Notes under the pieces: model-generated
Told to the model about the DNA's origin: nothing
Seen by the model: the letters and a program-made list of their open reading frames with translations, nothing else
Databases searched by the model: none
Shown here: one piece after another, positions 50,916-60,070 of the stretch
How positions within the stretch are numbered: position 1 is the first letter of the stretch
How the letters are laid out: each line of letters opens with the position of its first letter
From: Streptomyces sp. CB03234
Lineage (GTDB): Bacteria; Actinomycetota; Actinomycetes; Streptomycetales; Streptomycetaceae
Assembly: GCF_001905885.1 (NCBI RefSeq)
Contig: NZ_LIYH01000004.1
Location: 434,001 to 498,000 of the forward strand
Length of the DNA stretch: 64,000 nt
Direction: 5' to 3'
Translations under genes and position numbers: made by a program

Positions 50916-51625
50916 ACTCCCTTCCGGCGGCCGCCCTGGGTGCCGTCGCCGCCTGGCACATCGGGCCCGCCGCGACCTGGCTGCCGGGCGTGCGCGCCGC
51001 GCTGTGGCCGGGCCTCGACGGGCGCGGCGATCCGTCGCACGTGGCGCTGACGTTCGACGACGGCCCGGACCCCGACAGCACGCCCGAGTTCCTGCGCGCC
51101 CTGGACGCCCTGTCCGTACGGGCCACGTTCTTCGTGCTGGGCAGCCGGCTGGCACGCCGCCCCGCCCTGGGTCGGCTGATCGCGGCGGAGGGCCACGAAC
51201 TGGCCGTCCACGGCTGGCAGCACGACCGGCCCTGGTGCCCCCGTCCGCTGCGGGACACCCGGGACCTGGCGCGCACGGCGGACCTGGTCGCCGACGCGGC
51301 CGGGCGTCGGCCGCTGTGGTACCGCCCCGCGTACGGCATCCTCACCGGCGGCCGGTGGACCGCCGCCCGCGCCGCCGGGCTGCGCACGGTGCTGTGGTCG
51401 GCCTGGGGCCGCGACTGGACGGCCGGGGCGACGGCGCGGAGCGTGCACGCCGAAGTGACGAGGACACTGCGGGGCGGCGGGACGGTGCTGCTGCACGACT
51501 CCGACGTGGTGAGCGCACCCGGGGCGTGGCGGGCCGCGCTGGGCGCGCTGCCGGGGCTCGTCGCGGAGTGCCGGTCCCGCGGTCTGGAGGTCGGGCCGCT
51601 CAGGGACCATGACGTGATCGAATAG
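50909..51625 (+). CDS. NodB-type polysaccharide deacetylase
   Basis: A 238-residue carbohydrate esterase 4 domain. Motif 1 is TFDDGPDPD (catalytic and metal Asp), motif 2 HGWQH (HxxxH-type metal ligands), motif 3 YRPAYG, and the C-terminal motif LLHDSD. An N-terminal hydrophobic stretch could anchor it. ATG 50909 follows GGAGGA and overlaps the end of the transporter gene. It removes acetyl groups from N-acetylated sugars in wall or surface glycans. Confidence 0.9.
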   Translation: MVNSLPAAALGAVAAWHIGPAATWLPGVRAALWPGLDGRGDPSHVALTFDDGPDPDSTPEFLRALDALSVRATFFVLGSRLARRPALGRLIAAEGHELAVHGWQHDRPWCPRPLRDTRDLARTADLVADAAGRRPLWYRPAYGILTGGRWTAARAAGLRTVLWSAWGRDWTAGATARSVHAEVTRTLRGGGTVLLHDSDVVSAPGAWRAALGALPGLVAECRSRGLEVGPLRDHDVIE

Positions 51626-51638
51626 CTCATACATTCGA
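51618..51638. promoter_or_regulatory. Inverted repeat ahead of the AlkB-like gene
   Basis: TCGAAT and ATTCGA with a 9-nt spacer, ending 21 nt before the AlkB-like ATG and overlapping the deacetylase stop. It recalls but does not match the actinobacterial SOS box (CGAAC-N4-GTTCG). Confidence 0.35.
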
Positions 51639-51658
51639 TTTGCTCGTACGCTGAAGGC

Positions 51659-52285
51659 ATGGCAGCACACCTGCAGGGCTCGCTCTTCGACCAGACCGAC
51701 GAAATCCGTCTCGGGCCGCTGACCGGCGTCCGGCGGACCGCGCTCGGCGACGGCGCGTGGATCGACCTGCTCCCCGGCTGGCTGCACGGAGCCGACGCCC
51801 TGTTCGAGGAGCTGGCCGAGGGCGTGCCATGGCGGGCCGAGCGACGCCAGATGTACGACCACGAGGTCGCCGTACCCCGCCTCCTGGCCTTCTACGGCGC
51901 AGCGGACACCCTGCCGCACCCCGTGCTCGACGAGGCGCGCACCGCCCTGTCCGCGTACTACGCCGCCGAACTGGGGGAGCCGTTCACCACGGCGGGGCTC
52001 TGCTACTACCGGGACGGCCGGGACAGCGTCGCCTGGCACGGGGACCGGATCGGGCGCGGCTCACGCGAGGACACCATGGTCGCGATCCTGTCGGTCGGCG
52101 AGCCCCGCGACCTGGCGCTGCGCCCCCGAGGGGGCGGCCCGTCGAGGCGGGTGCCGCTCGGGCACGGCGACCTGATCGTGATGGGCGGCTCCTGTCAGCG
52201 CACCTGGGAGCACGCCATCCCCAAGACCACCAAGGGCGCCGGCCCCCGGATCAGCATCCAGTTCCGGCCCCGGGGCGTGGGCTGA
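51659..52285 (+). CDS. alkB: AlkB-like 2-oxoglutarate/Fe(II) dioxygenase
   Basis: A 208-residue AlkB-fold oxygenase: iron ligands in WHGDRIG (HxD) and TWEHAIPK, 2-oxoglutarate Arg in RISIQFRP, and the nucleotide-lid YYRDGRDSVAWH. Family members repair 1-methyladenine and 3-methylcytosine by oxidative demethylation. It has its own short leader after the NodB gene. The 3' part is overlapped in antisense by the extended C-terminus of the carbonic anhydrase frame. Confidence 0.9.
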   Translation: MAAHLQGSLFDQTDEIRLGPLTGVRRTALGDGAWIDLLPGWLHGADALFEELAEGVPWRAERRQMYDHEVAVPRLLAFYGAADTLPHPVLDEARTALSAYYAAELGEPFTTAGLCYYRDGRDSVAWHGDRIGRGSREDTMVAILSVGEPRDLALRPRGGGPSRRVPLGHGDLIVMGGSCQRTWEHAIPKTTKGAGPRISIQFRPRGVG

Positions 52286-53023
52286 GCGGCCCTGGTGGAC
52301 GTGGTGCACGAGCTGGCTGCCCAGCTCGTACCGCGCCCCCACGATCGCCAGCCGGCGCGCCTCCACCCGGGCGGCGAGATCCGGTTCGGCGGCCAGCAGG
52401 GCGCGTACGTGGCGTACGTTCGCGGTGATCGTCGCGTCGATCCGTGCCGCCCCGGTGTGGCTCCGGTCGATGACGGGCCGGATCCGCTCGGCGATGTAGT
52501 CGATGTGGGCGGGCGGTTCCTCACCCGTCTCGTCCGCCTTCACCGCCGCCGCCACGGCCCCGCACGACTGGTGCCCCAGCACCACGACGAGCGGTATGCC
52601 CAGCTCCAGCACCCCGTACGCGATGCTCCCGAGAACCGCCTCGTCCAGCACCTCGCCCGCCGAGCGGACCGTCATCAGATCGCCCAGGCCCTGGTCGAAT
52701 ACCAGCTCGGGCGGGACGCGGGAGTCGACGCAGCCCAGGATCAGCGCGAAGGGATGCTGCCCGGCGACGGCCGCCGTCCGGTCCTCCACGCCCTCGTGCG
52801 GATGCGCCTGGTGCCGGGCGCGCCAGCGCTTGTTGCCGTGGACCAGCTCGCGCCACGCCTCCACCGGGGTACCGGGGCGCGCGGAGCCGGGGCGCGGTGC
52901 CGCGACGGCCGGCGCGGGGGCGAACCCGAGGGCGGCGGTGCCGCCGAGCGCCGCACGCAGCAGGGCGCGGCGGCCGCGCGGGGAGGGCAGGGCTGCCGGT
53001 CCGTCACCTGGATGCCATGTCAC
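52061..53023 (-). CDS. Beta carbonic anhydrase with Tat-type signal
   Basis: A 320-residue open frame. A twin-arginine signal (GRRALLRAALGGTAALGFAPAPAVAA) precedes a beta-class carbonic anhydrase with zinc ligands in CVDSRV and GHQSCG. The enzyme hydrates CO2 to bicarbonate outside the membrane. The conserved domain ends near 52310 (VGARYELGSQL), where relatives normally stop; this frame instead continues about 80 residues of Pro/His/Arg-rich sequence across the antisense of alkB, so the true stop may have been lost to a frameshift or mutation. GTG 53023 is chosen to include the signal. Confidence 0.85.
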   Translation of the reverse strand: MTWHPGDGPAALPSPRGRRALLRAALGGTAALGFAPAPAVAAPRPGSARPGTPVEAWRELVHGNKRWRARHQAHPHEGVEDRTAAVAGQHPFALILGCVDSRVPPELVFDQGLGDLMTVRSAGEVLDEAVLGSIAYGVLELGIPLVVVLGHQSCGAVAAAVKADETGEEPPAHIDYIAERIRPVIDRSHTGAARIDATITANVRHVRALLAAEPDLAARVEARRLAIVGARYELGSQLVHHVHQGRSAHAPGPELDADPGAGALGGLGDGVLPGALTGAAHHDQVAVPERHPPRRAAPSGAQRQVAGLADRQDRDHGVLA

Positions 53024-53227
53024 GCCCCGAAACGTACGTCCGACTGCTCGCCGGGTGTTCGAGTTTGACCTCTGTTGGCCCGCCCATGGCCGACGTATGG
53101 ACACGCTTTGGGCGAACGATGGATTCCTCCGCCGGAGCCCCCCCCGCCCCGCACGCGCCCCGTGGTCGTCCGGCGACCGGCGGTCACTCATGGTCGCCAT
53201 GGGGCGTGCGGTGTTAGAAAGGGGAAC

Positions 53228-55972
53228 GTGGTCCACTTCTTCGACCGATTCCGTGGTGCCTCGGTTCGGTCACTGGCCGACAGGCGCCCACGGAGCGTCG
53301 CGGGACAGGTCTTCGTCCTGCAGGTGGCGCTGGTCGTGCTGCTGGTGCTCGGCGCGGTCCTGGCCCTGCTCCTCCAGTCGCGCGGCGACAGCGACCGGGA
53401 AGCCCGCAACCGCTCCATCGCCGTCGCCGAATCCTTCGCCCACTCCCCGGGCCTGGAGAACGTACTGAAGACCCATCCCGACCCGTCGAGCGTGCTCCAG
53501 CCGCTCACCGAAACGGCCCGCGCGAGGGCCGGGGTCGACTTCATCGTCGTGATGGACACCCGCGGCATCCGCTACACCCACCCCCAGCCCGAGCGGATCG
53601 GCGGACGGTTCGTCGGCACCATCGAGCCGTCCCTGGCCGGCCGCGTCCACACCGAGAGCGTCGACGGCCCGCTCGGCGAGGAGGTCCAGGCCATCGTGCC
53701 CGTGCGGGGCTCCGACGGGACGGTCATCGGCCTGGTCTCCGCCGGACTGGAGGTCAGGAACGTCACCGGCGTCGTCAACCGGCAACTGCCCGTCATCCTC
53801 GCCACCGCCGCCGCCGGCCTCGCCGTGGCCACCGCCGGATCGGCCCTGGTGGCCCGCCGGCTGCGCCGCCAGACCCACGGGCTCGGCCCCGCCGAGATGA
53901 CCCGGGTGTACGAACACCACGACGCCGTCCTGCACTCCGTACGCGAGGGCGTCGTCATCGTCGGCGGCGACGGCAGGCTCCTGCTCGCCAACGACGAGGC
54001 CGAACGGCTGCTCCAGCTGCCCCCCGACGCCGAGGGCCGCACCGTCAAGGACCTGCCGGGACTCGACCGCGGCATGGCCGAGCTGCTCTGCTCCGGCCGC
54101 GTCGCCACCGACGAGGTCGTCCCGGCCGGCGACCGGCTGCTCGCCGTCAACCAGCGCCACACCGACCGGCACGGCGGCCCCGCCGGGACCGTCGCCACCA
54201 TCCGCGACACCACCGAGCTGCGCTCCCTCACCGGCCGCGCCGAGGGCGCCCGCAGGCGGCTCAACCTGCTGTACGACGCCGGCGTCGGCATCGGCACCAC
54301 GCTCGACGTCGTCCGCACCGCCGAGGAACTCGCCGAGGTCACCGTCCAGCGCTTCGCCGACTTCGTCACCGTCGACCTCGCCGACCCCGTCCTGCGCGGC
54401 GAGGAGCCCTCCGGCACGGCCGCCGACATGCGCCGCACCGCCGTCGCCGGCATCCGCGACGACCACCCCCTCTACCCGCGCGGCAAGATGATCGGCTTCG
54501 TCCCCTCCACGCCCCAGGCACGCGGCTACGGCAGCGGCCGCGCGGAACTGGTACCCGACCTGTCCAAGGCGCCCGGCTGGCAGGCCCAGGACCCCGAGCG
54601 GGCGGCCCGGATCGTCCAGTACGGCATCCACTCCCTCATCGCCGTCCCCCTCAAGGCCCGGGGCGTCGTCCTCGGCGTCGCCAACTTCTGGCGCTCCGAG
54701 AAGCCCGAACCCTTCGAGGACGAGGACCTCGCCCTCGCCGAGGAACTCGTCGCCCGCGCCGCCGTCTGCATCGACAACGCCCGCCGCTACACCCGCGAAC
54801 ACGCCATGGCCGTCACCCTCCAGCGCAGCCTGCTGCCCCGCGCCCTGCCCGAGCAGAGCGCCCTGGAGGTGGCCCACCGCTACCTGCCCGCCCAGTCGGG
54901 CGTCGGCGGCGACTGGTTCGACGTCATCCCCCTGCCCGGCAGCCGCGTCGCCCTCGTCGTCGGCGACGTCGTCGGGCACGGGCTGCACGCCGCCGCCACC
55001 ATGGGCCGGCTGCGTACCGCCGTACACAACTTCTCCACCCTCGACCTGCCCCCCGACGAACTCCTCGGCCGCCTCGACGACCTCGTCGGCCGCATCGACC
55101 AGGACGAGGACGAGGACGACACGGGCGCCGCCGGAATGACCGGCGCCACCTGCCTGTACGCGGTGTACGACCCCGTCTCCCGGCGCTGCTCCATGGCCCG
55201 CGCGGGACACCCGCTGCCCGCGCTGATCCACCCCGACGGGGACGTCGAGTTCCCCGACCTGCCGGCCGGACCACCGCTCGGCCTCGGCGGCATACCCTTC
55301 GAGACCGCCGAACTGGACCTGGCCGAGGGCAGCCAGATCGTCTTCTACACCGACGGGCTGATCGAGGACCGCACCCGCGACATCGACGTCGGCATCGAAC
55401 TGCTCCGCAAGGCCCTGGGCCGCCCCGCCGCCACCCCCGAGGACCGCTGCCAACTGGTCCTCGACGAGCTCCTGCCCGCCCACCCCAAGGACGACGTGGC
55501 CCTCCTCGTCGCCCGCACCCGCGCGCTCGCCGGCGACCGCGTCGCCGACTGGGACGTGCCGTTCCACCCCGGCGCCGTCGGAGGCATACGCTCGGCCGCC
55601 GTGCGCAAGCTCACCGAGTGGGGCCTGGACGACCTGTCCTTCGCCGCCGAGCTGATCCTCAGCGAGCTCATCACCAACGCCATCCGCTACGGCGCCGCCC
55701 CCGTCCGCGTACGCCTGCTGTACGACCGCGGCCTGACCTGCGAGGTCGCCGACAACAACAGCACCTCACCCCACCTGCGGTACGCCGCCACCACCGACGA
55801 GGGCGGCCGCGGCCTCTTCCTCGTCGCCCAGCTGGCCGAACGCTGGGGAACGCGTTACACCGCCCACGGCAAGGTGATCTGGGCCGAACTCCCGCTCCCC
55901 GGCACCGGCTCGTCCTCCGGCGACGGCACCGGCACCCTGCCGTTCGACGTCTTCAACGCCGGCCTGATCTGA
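53228..55972 (+). CDS. Second SpoIIE-type PP2C phosphatase, paralogue of the gene at 4.8-7.4 kb
   Basis: A 914-residue protein with the same order of parts as the phosphatase at 4760-7435: TM, cache-like loop, TM, PAS, GAF, PP2C (GGDWFDVIPLPG, VGDVVGHGLHAA), HATPase (ELITNAIRYG, GGRGLFLVAQL). Long stretches are identical, including the RRLRRQTHGLGP and YEHHDAVLH region after TM2, while the extracellular domain differs more, so the two probably feed different signals to similar partner-switch targets. The GTG at 53228 has AAAGGGG just upstream. A methyltransferase gene follows 9 nt after the stop. Confidence 0.92.
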   Translation: MVHFFDRFRGASVRSLADRRPRSVAGQVFVLQVALVVLLVLGAVLALLLQSRGDSDREARNRSIAVAESFAHSPGLENVLKTHPDPSSVLQPLTETARARAGVDFIVVMDTRGIRYTHPQPERIGGRFVGTIEPSLAGRVHTESVDGPLGEEVQAIVPVRGSDGTVIGLVSAGLEVRNVTGVVNRQLPVILATAAAGLAVATAGSALVARRLRRQTHGLGPAEMTRVYEHHDAVLHSVREGVVIVGGDGRLLLANDEAERLLQLPPDAEGRTVKDLPGLDRGMAELLCSGRVATDEVVPAGDRLLAVNQRHTDRHGGPAGTVATIRDTTELRSLTGRAEGARRRLNLLYDAGVGIGTTLDVVRTAEELAEVTVQRFADFVTVDLADPVLRGEEPSGTAADMRRTAVAGIRDDHPLYPRGKMIGFVPSTPQARGYGSGRAELVPDLSKAPGWQAQDPERAARIVQYGIHSLIAVPLKARGVVLGVANFWRSEKPEPFEDEDLALAEELVARAAVCIDNARRYTREHAMAVTLQRSLLPRALPEQSALEVAHRYLPAQSGVGGDWFDVIPLPGSRVALVVGDVVGHGLHAAATMGRLRTAVHNFSTLDLPPDELLGRLDDLVGRIDQDEDEDDTGAAGMTGATCLYAVYDPVSRRCSMARAGHPLPALIHPDGDVEFPDLPAGPPLGLGGIPFETAELDLAEGSQIVFYTDGLIEDRTRDIDVGIELLRKALGRPAATPEDRCQLVLDELLPAHPKDDVALLVARTRALAGDRVADWDVPFHPGAVGGIRSAAVRKLTEWGLDDLSFAAELILSELITNAIRYGAAPVRVRLLYDRGLTCEVADNNSTSPHLRYAATTDEGGRGLFLVAQLAERWGTRYTAHGKVIWAELPLPGTGSSSGDGTGTLPFDVFNAGLI

Positions 55973-55981
55973 AAGGCGCCC

Positions 55982-56713
55982 ATGTTCACCGCGCACGGCC
56001 CGACCCTCCGCGAACTCGCCGCCCAGGCCCTCTCCTCCACCCAGACCGGGTACGACCTGCTGGCCCCCAAGTTCCACCACACCCCCTACCGCACCTCCGA
56101 CGGCGTGCTGGGCGCGGTCGCCGACGCCCTCCGCCCGCTCGGACCGTTCCGCGCGGGCCTCGACGTGTGCTGCGGCACCGGAGCCGGGGTGGGCGTGCTG
56201 CGCGAGCTGTGCCAGGAGAGTGTGACAGGCGTCGACTTCAGCGCCGGCATGCTCGACCAGGCCCGCGCCGCCCACGCGGACGCGAACGGCGGTGCCCCCG
56301 GCGTCCACTGGGTACGCGCCGACGCCCGCGCCCTGCCGTTCCGCTCCGCCTTCGACCTGGCCGTGAGCTTCGGCGCGTTCGGGCACTTCCTCCCCGAGGA
56401 GCGGCCCCGCCTGTTCGCCGGCGTGCACCGGGCCCTGCGACCCGGCGGCCGGTTCGTCTTCCCCATCCCCGCCCCGCCCCCGGTCGGCTCCCTGCCCTAC
56501 TGGGAGCTGTGGGCGTTCGACGCGGCGATGCGGGTGCGCAACCTGCTGTGGCGACCGCGCTTCATCATGTACTACCGCACCCTCCGGCTCACCGACGTCG
56601 TCACGGAGCTGACCCGCACCGGGTTCACGGTGGACCTGACCCCGCTGGAGGAGTTCGGCCGGCGGCCCGACGGTTCGCCCCGGTGCCGGATGGTGACCGC
56701 GCTGCGCACCTGA
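55982..56713 (+). CDS. Class I SAM methyltransferase
   Basis: A 243-residue methyltransferase with motif I LDVCCGTGAGVG (about residues 61-72), VTGVDFSAGML as motif II and ALRPGGRFVFPIP as the later strand. AAAGG precedes the ATG. It lies 9 nt behind the SpoIIE phosphatase gene and is probably co-transcribed. Substrate unknown; the hydrophobic C-terminal part would suit a lipid or quinone-like acceptor. Confidence 0.85.
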   Translation: MFTAHGPTLRELAAQALSSTQTGYDLLAPKFHHTPYRTSDGVLGAVADALRPLGPFRAGLDVCCGTGAGVGVLRELCQESVTGVDFSAGMLDQARAAHADANGGAPGVHWVRADARALPFRSAFDLAVSFGAFGHFLPEERPRLFAGVHRALRPGGRFVFPIPAPPPVGSLPYWELWAFDAAMRVRNLLWRPRFIMYYRTLRLTDVVTELTRTGFTVDLTPLEEFGRRPDGSPRCRMVTALRT

Positions 56714-56875
56714 GCCACCTGGGCGACGGCCGGTTGCGGGGCACCTGAACTGCCGGTCGAGTGGGAGACCGGTCCGCGATGCGCCGAATCCGGTACGGCG
56801 CGCGGACAACGGCACCGGCCGGATTCACCTCTTCGGTGTCGTACCAGTGGTTTCCCGAGAGGCAGTGAAGAAGAC

Positions 56876-58396
56876 ATGGCCGTCGGCGCATCGAGTGTCA
56901 CCGTCCCACCGGACCCGGCAAAGCGCCCCGGGCCCGGGCGCGAGAAGGGCGGCGGTGACCCGCGCGGGTCACGGACGACACGTACGACCGCGTGGACGAC
57001 GGGCCTGGCCCTGCTGCCCCTCGGCCTGCTCGCGGCCGCCTCCTACCTCGGCCGGTACGTCCGCCCGAGCGCCGACGAGTGGTGCTTCCTGCCCGTCGTA
57101 CGCGACCAGGGCATCTGGGGTCTGGTCGGCAAGTTCTACGTCACCGACAACGGGCGGATCGCCAACGGGCTGCTCGTCGGGCTGTACGCCGAGTTCCCGG
57201 TCGCCGGGCACCAGTGGTACGCCGTGATCAGCGGCGTCCTGATGCTGGTGCTGCTGTGGGCCGTCACCGTGCACGCGCTGCGTGCCGCCGGACAGCGCGT
57301 GCCGCGCGGGGTGCCGCTGCTCATCGCGTCGATGATCACGGCGGTGTTCCTCTTCGCCACGCCCAACACGTACAAGACCTTCTACTGGCCGGCCGCCTCC
57401 GTCTCGCACACGCTCGCCCCTGTGCTCGCCTGCGCGGCCGCGATTCCGCTGCTCCGGGCCCGTGGCCGGAGGGGCCGGATCGCCGCCCTGGCCGTCGTGT
57501 TCACGGCGGGCGTCTTCATGGGCACGCTCTCCGAGGAGGCGTCGGTCGTCGCGCTGGTGGTGCTCGCCGTCGCCGTCCTGTGCGCCCGGCTGCTCTTCGC
57601 CGAGCGCGTCCGCCCCTACGTCCGCGGCTGGGCGCTCGCCGGCATGGCGGGTGTCGCCATCGGCACGATCGTGCTGATGACGTCCCCCGGCTCCCGCAAC
57701 CGGCGGCAGCGGTACGACGCCGAGACCGTCTCCATGCTCGCCCCGGAATCGCTGATCGGCTCGCTGCGCGCCTACGTCCGCATCCTGGAGACCGTCTTCA
57801 CGACCTGGCAGTACGTGGGCGCCGTCGCCGCCGGCGTGCTGCTGGGCCTGCTGGCGCGGCGCCGGACGGGACACCGGCCGGTGCTCATGCCGTGCCGCCC
57901 GCTGCTGCTGGCGGCGCTCGGCGCGCTGACCTTCCTCGCCTGCGGCTACCTGTGCACGGCCATCACGTACCCCGCGTTCGGCGAGCGGGTGGTGCGCACC
58001 GAGCGGACCTGGAACGACTGGCTGCTGGTGTACGTCCTGCTGCTCGTCGGCCTCGGCGCCCTGCTGGGCCGCGCACTGCGCCTTCGCGGGGGCGGGAGGA
58101 CGGGCGTCGTGACGGCACTGGCCGCCGCGGTGTGCGCGGTGTCGGTCCTCGGCCTCGTCGTGCCCCTGTACCACTTGGGCCACGACATGAAGGTACGGGC
58201 GCAGAAGTGGGACCGCCAGGACCAGTGGCTGCGCGAGCAGGCGGCGAGCGGGGCCGAGGTCGCCCCGTACAAGCCGCTGTCGGTCGGCAGGATGCTGGAG
58301 CCGTTCGGCGACAACGGACGCAGGCCCTGGCCGGCCCGGTGCGTCGCCGACTACTACCACCTGGACCGGGTCACTTACGGGACCCGGCTTCCGTGA
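56876..58396 (+). CDS. DUF6056-like polytopic membrane protein
   Basis: A 506-residue integral membrane protein with about ten spans and a GT-C-like look: a conserved early acidic loop (RPSADEWCFLPV) between TM1 and TM2, and a late soluble segment (HDMKVRAQKWDRQDQWLREQ). From memory this is DUF6056, which often accompanies GtrA/GtrB lipid-linked sugar genes, as here: the convergent GtrA and GT2 genes follow with a 26-nt end overlap. It probably transfers a sugar from a polyprenyl carrier to an outer-surface acceptor. Confidence 0.8.
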   Translation: MAVGASSVTVPPDPAKRPGPGREKGGGDPRGSRTTRTTAWTTGLALLPLGLLAAASYLGRYVRPSADEWCFLPVVRDQGIWGLVGKFYVTDNGRIANGLLVGLYAEFPVAGHQWYAVISGVLMLVLLWAVTVHALRAAGQRVPRGVPLLIASMITAVFLFATPNTYKTFYWPAASVSHTLAPVLACAAAIPLLRARGRRGRIAALAVVFTAGVFMGTLSEEASVVALVVLAVAVLCARLLFAERVRPYVRGWALAGMAGVAIGTIVLMTSPGSRNRRQRYDAETVSMLAPESLIGSLRAYVRILETVFTTWQYVGAVAAGVLLGLLARRRTGHRPVLMPCRPLLLAALGALTFLACGYLCTAITYPAFGERVVRTERTWNDWLLVYVLLLVGLGALLGRALRLRGGGRTGVVTALAAAVCAVSVLGLVVPLYHLGHDMKVRAQKWDRQDQWLREQAASGAEVAPYKPLSVGRMLEPFGDNGRRPWPARCVADYYHLDRVTYGTRLP

Positions 58397-58817
58397 CCTC
58401 GGCTTCCCGCGGCGGCCGTGGTCCCGGGCGACGGGTCGCGGCCGCCCCGGAGGTGATGGCCCAGCGGGCCAGCAGGAACGACAGCGGCGTGACGGCGACA
58501 CCGGCGGCGATGGCCGCGAGGTTCTCGTCCATCCCCAGCCTGCTGACGGCGAGATGGAGCAGGATCCCGCTGCCCACGACATTGGCCGCGCCCGACAGGG
58601 GATAGCGGGCGAACGCCCGCCACGTCGGTCGGGTGCGGACGGTGATGTACGAATTGAGCAGGAACGAGCCCACCACGCTGACCGTGTACCCGATGACGTG
58701 GGCGGCGAGGTAGGGCAGCCAGATGTTGAGCGTGGCGTACACGCCGTAGTAGACGGCGGTGTTGACCAGGCCGATGACGGCGAAGGTGACGAACTGGCGG
58801 ACGGCCGGCGCTTTCAC
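58371..58817 (-). CDS. GtrA-family membrane protein
   Basis: A 148-residue protein with four membrane spans typical of GtrA (VRQFVTFAVIGLVNTAVYYG; a conserved SFLLNSYITVR between TM2 and TM3). GtrA-like proteins are thought to flip polyprenyl-phosphate sugars. The GTG at 58817 overlaps the GT2 stop (GTGA), so it is coupled to the enzyme that makes such lipid-linked sugars. Confidence 0.88.
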   Translation of the reverse strand: MKAPAVRQFVTFAVIGLVNTAVYYGVYATLNIWLPYLAAHVIGYTVSVVGSFLLNSYITVRTRPTWRAFARYPLSGAANVVGSGILLHLAVSRLGMDENLAAIAAGVAVTPLSFLLARWAITSGAAATRRPGPRPPREAEVTEAGSRK

Positions 58818-59797
58818 GGCTTGGGCCTGGCTCGTCCCGCCGCCTCCAGGCGGATGTCGTCGTGGCGGACGGCCGCCGACCGGTCCGTCTCCCGCACCAC
58901 GTAGTGCGGGCGGCGCTTCGCCTCGTGGTAGATCCGGCCCACGTACTCGCCGATGACGCCGAGCGTGGCGAGCTGGATGCCGCTGAGCGCGACGATGGCG
59001 GTGATGAGGGTCGCGTAGCCGGGGGTGTCGACGCCGTTGAGGACCGCGTTGGCGACGATCCACAGCGCGTAGACGAGCGCGGACAGGAACAGCCACAGTC
59101 CGGTGTGGATGGCCAGGCGCAGCGGCCGGCTGTTGAACGACAGCAGCCCGTCGATGCCGTAGTTGAGCAGCCGGCGGCCGCCCCACTTGGACCGGCCCGC
59201 GGCACGCTCGACGTTCTCGTAGGTGAAGCTGACGGTGTCGAACCCGATCCAGGAGAACAGGCCCTTGGAGAAGCGGTTGCTCTCGGGCAGGGAGAGCAGG
59301 GCGTCGACCGCGCGGCGCGACAGGAGCCGGAAGTCGCCCGCCCCGTCGATGACTTCGACGTCCATGAAGCGGCGGACGAGGCGGTAGTAGGCCCGGCTGA
59401 GCGCGGTCCGCACGGCGCCCTCGCCGGTGCGGGTCCGCTGGGCGATCACCTGGTCGTAGCCGTGCCGGTGCAGCTCCAGCATGCGGGGGAGCAGGTCCGG
59501 AGGGTGCTGGAGGTCGGCGTCCATGAGGACGACCACGCCGCCCCGGGACATGCGCATGCCGGCCAGCAGCGCGGACTCCTTGCCGAAGTTGCGGCTGAAG
59601 GAGGTGTAGCGCACCCGCCCGTCGGCTGCCGCGAGATCCCGCAGCCGGTCCACCGTCCGGTCACCGCTGCCGTCGTCGACGTAACACACCTCGAAGGTCA
59701 CGCCGGTCGGTTCGAGGGCGTCGACCAGGGCGGTGTGAAAGGCGTCTATCACCTCGCTCTCGTCGAAGCACGGGACGACGACGGACATATGGACCAT
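58814..59797 (-). CDS. GT2 polyprenyl-phosphate glycosyltransferase (GtrB/DPM1-like)
   Basis: A 327-residue family 2 glycosyltransferase: SVVVPCFDESEVI at the start, DDGSGDRT, the DXD-like MDADLQHPP (about residue 95), SRNFGKESALLAG, and two C-terminal membrane spans. It should charge undecaprenyl phosphate with glucose or mannose on the inner face. GtrA follows by overlap, and DUF6056 converges, giving a three-component membrane sugar-transfer set. ATG 59797 is used; an in-frame ATG at 59788 is equally possible. Confidence 0.92.
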   Translation of the reverse strand: MVHMSVVVPCFDESEVIDAFHTALVDALEPTGVTFEVCYVDDGSGDRTVDRLRDLAAADGRVRYTSFSRNFGKESALLAGMRMSRGGVVVLMDADLQHPPDLLPRMLELHRHGYDQVIAQRTRTGEGAVRTALSRAYYRLVRRFMDVEVIDGAGDFRLLSRRAVDALLSLPESNRFSKGLFSWIGFDTVSFTYENVERAAGRSKWGGRRLLNYGIDGLLSFNSRPLRLAIHTGLWLFLSALVYALWIVANAVLNGVDTPGYATLITAIVALSGIQLATLGVIGEYVGRIYHEAKRRPHYVVRETDRSAAVRHDDIRLEAAGRARPKP

Positions 59798-60070
59798 GGG
59801 CTGCTCACTCCATGCACTGGTGTGCGGTACGGCCGCCGGGAGTTCGGGGCCGCCGCTCAGGGAGGATGGCCATGGGGCCACCGGGGTTGCCTGCACAGGG
59901 CAACGGACTTCTCCCTGTCCAGCCAGTGGAGCGCGGTGGCGGGAGGTTCACAGCCCCACGCCGTCCACTCGGGTGAGCCCGTGACTGTGCGTGGGCACGC
60001 GTGCGTCCGCCCCGTCACCGGGATGCGGGACGGGGCGGACGGTGTGTGGCGTCGGTGAGGCGCGGACGGA

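Noticed and set aside
53270..55567. A 765-codon open frame opposite the second SpoIIE gene
   Set aside because: Gly/Val/Asp-rich antisense shadow; the plus strand shows all catalytic motifs of a phosphatase.
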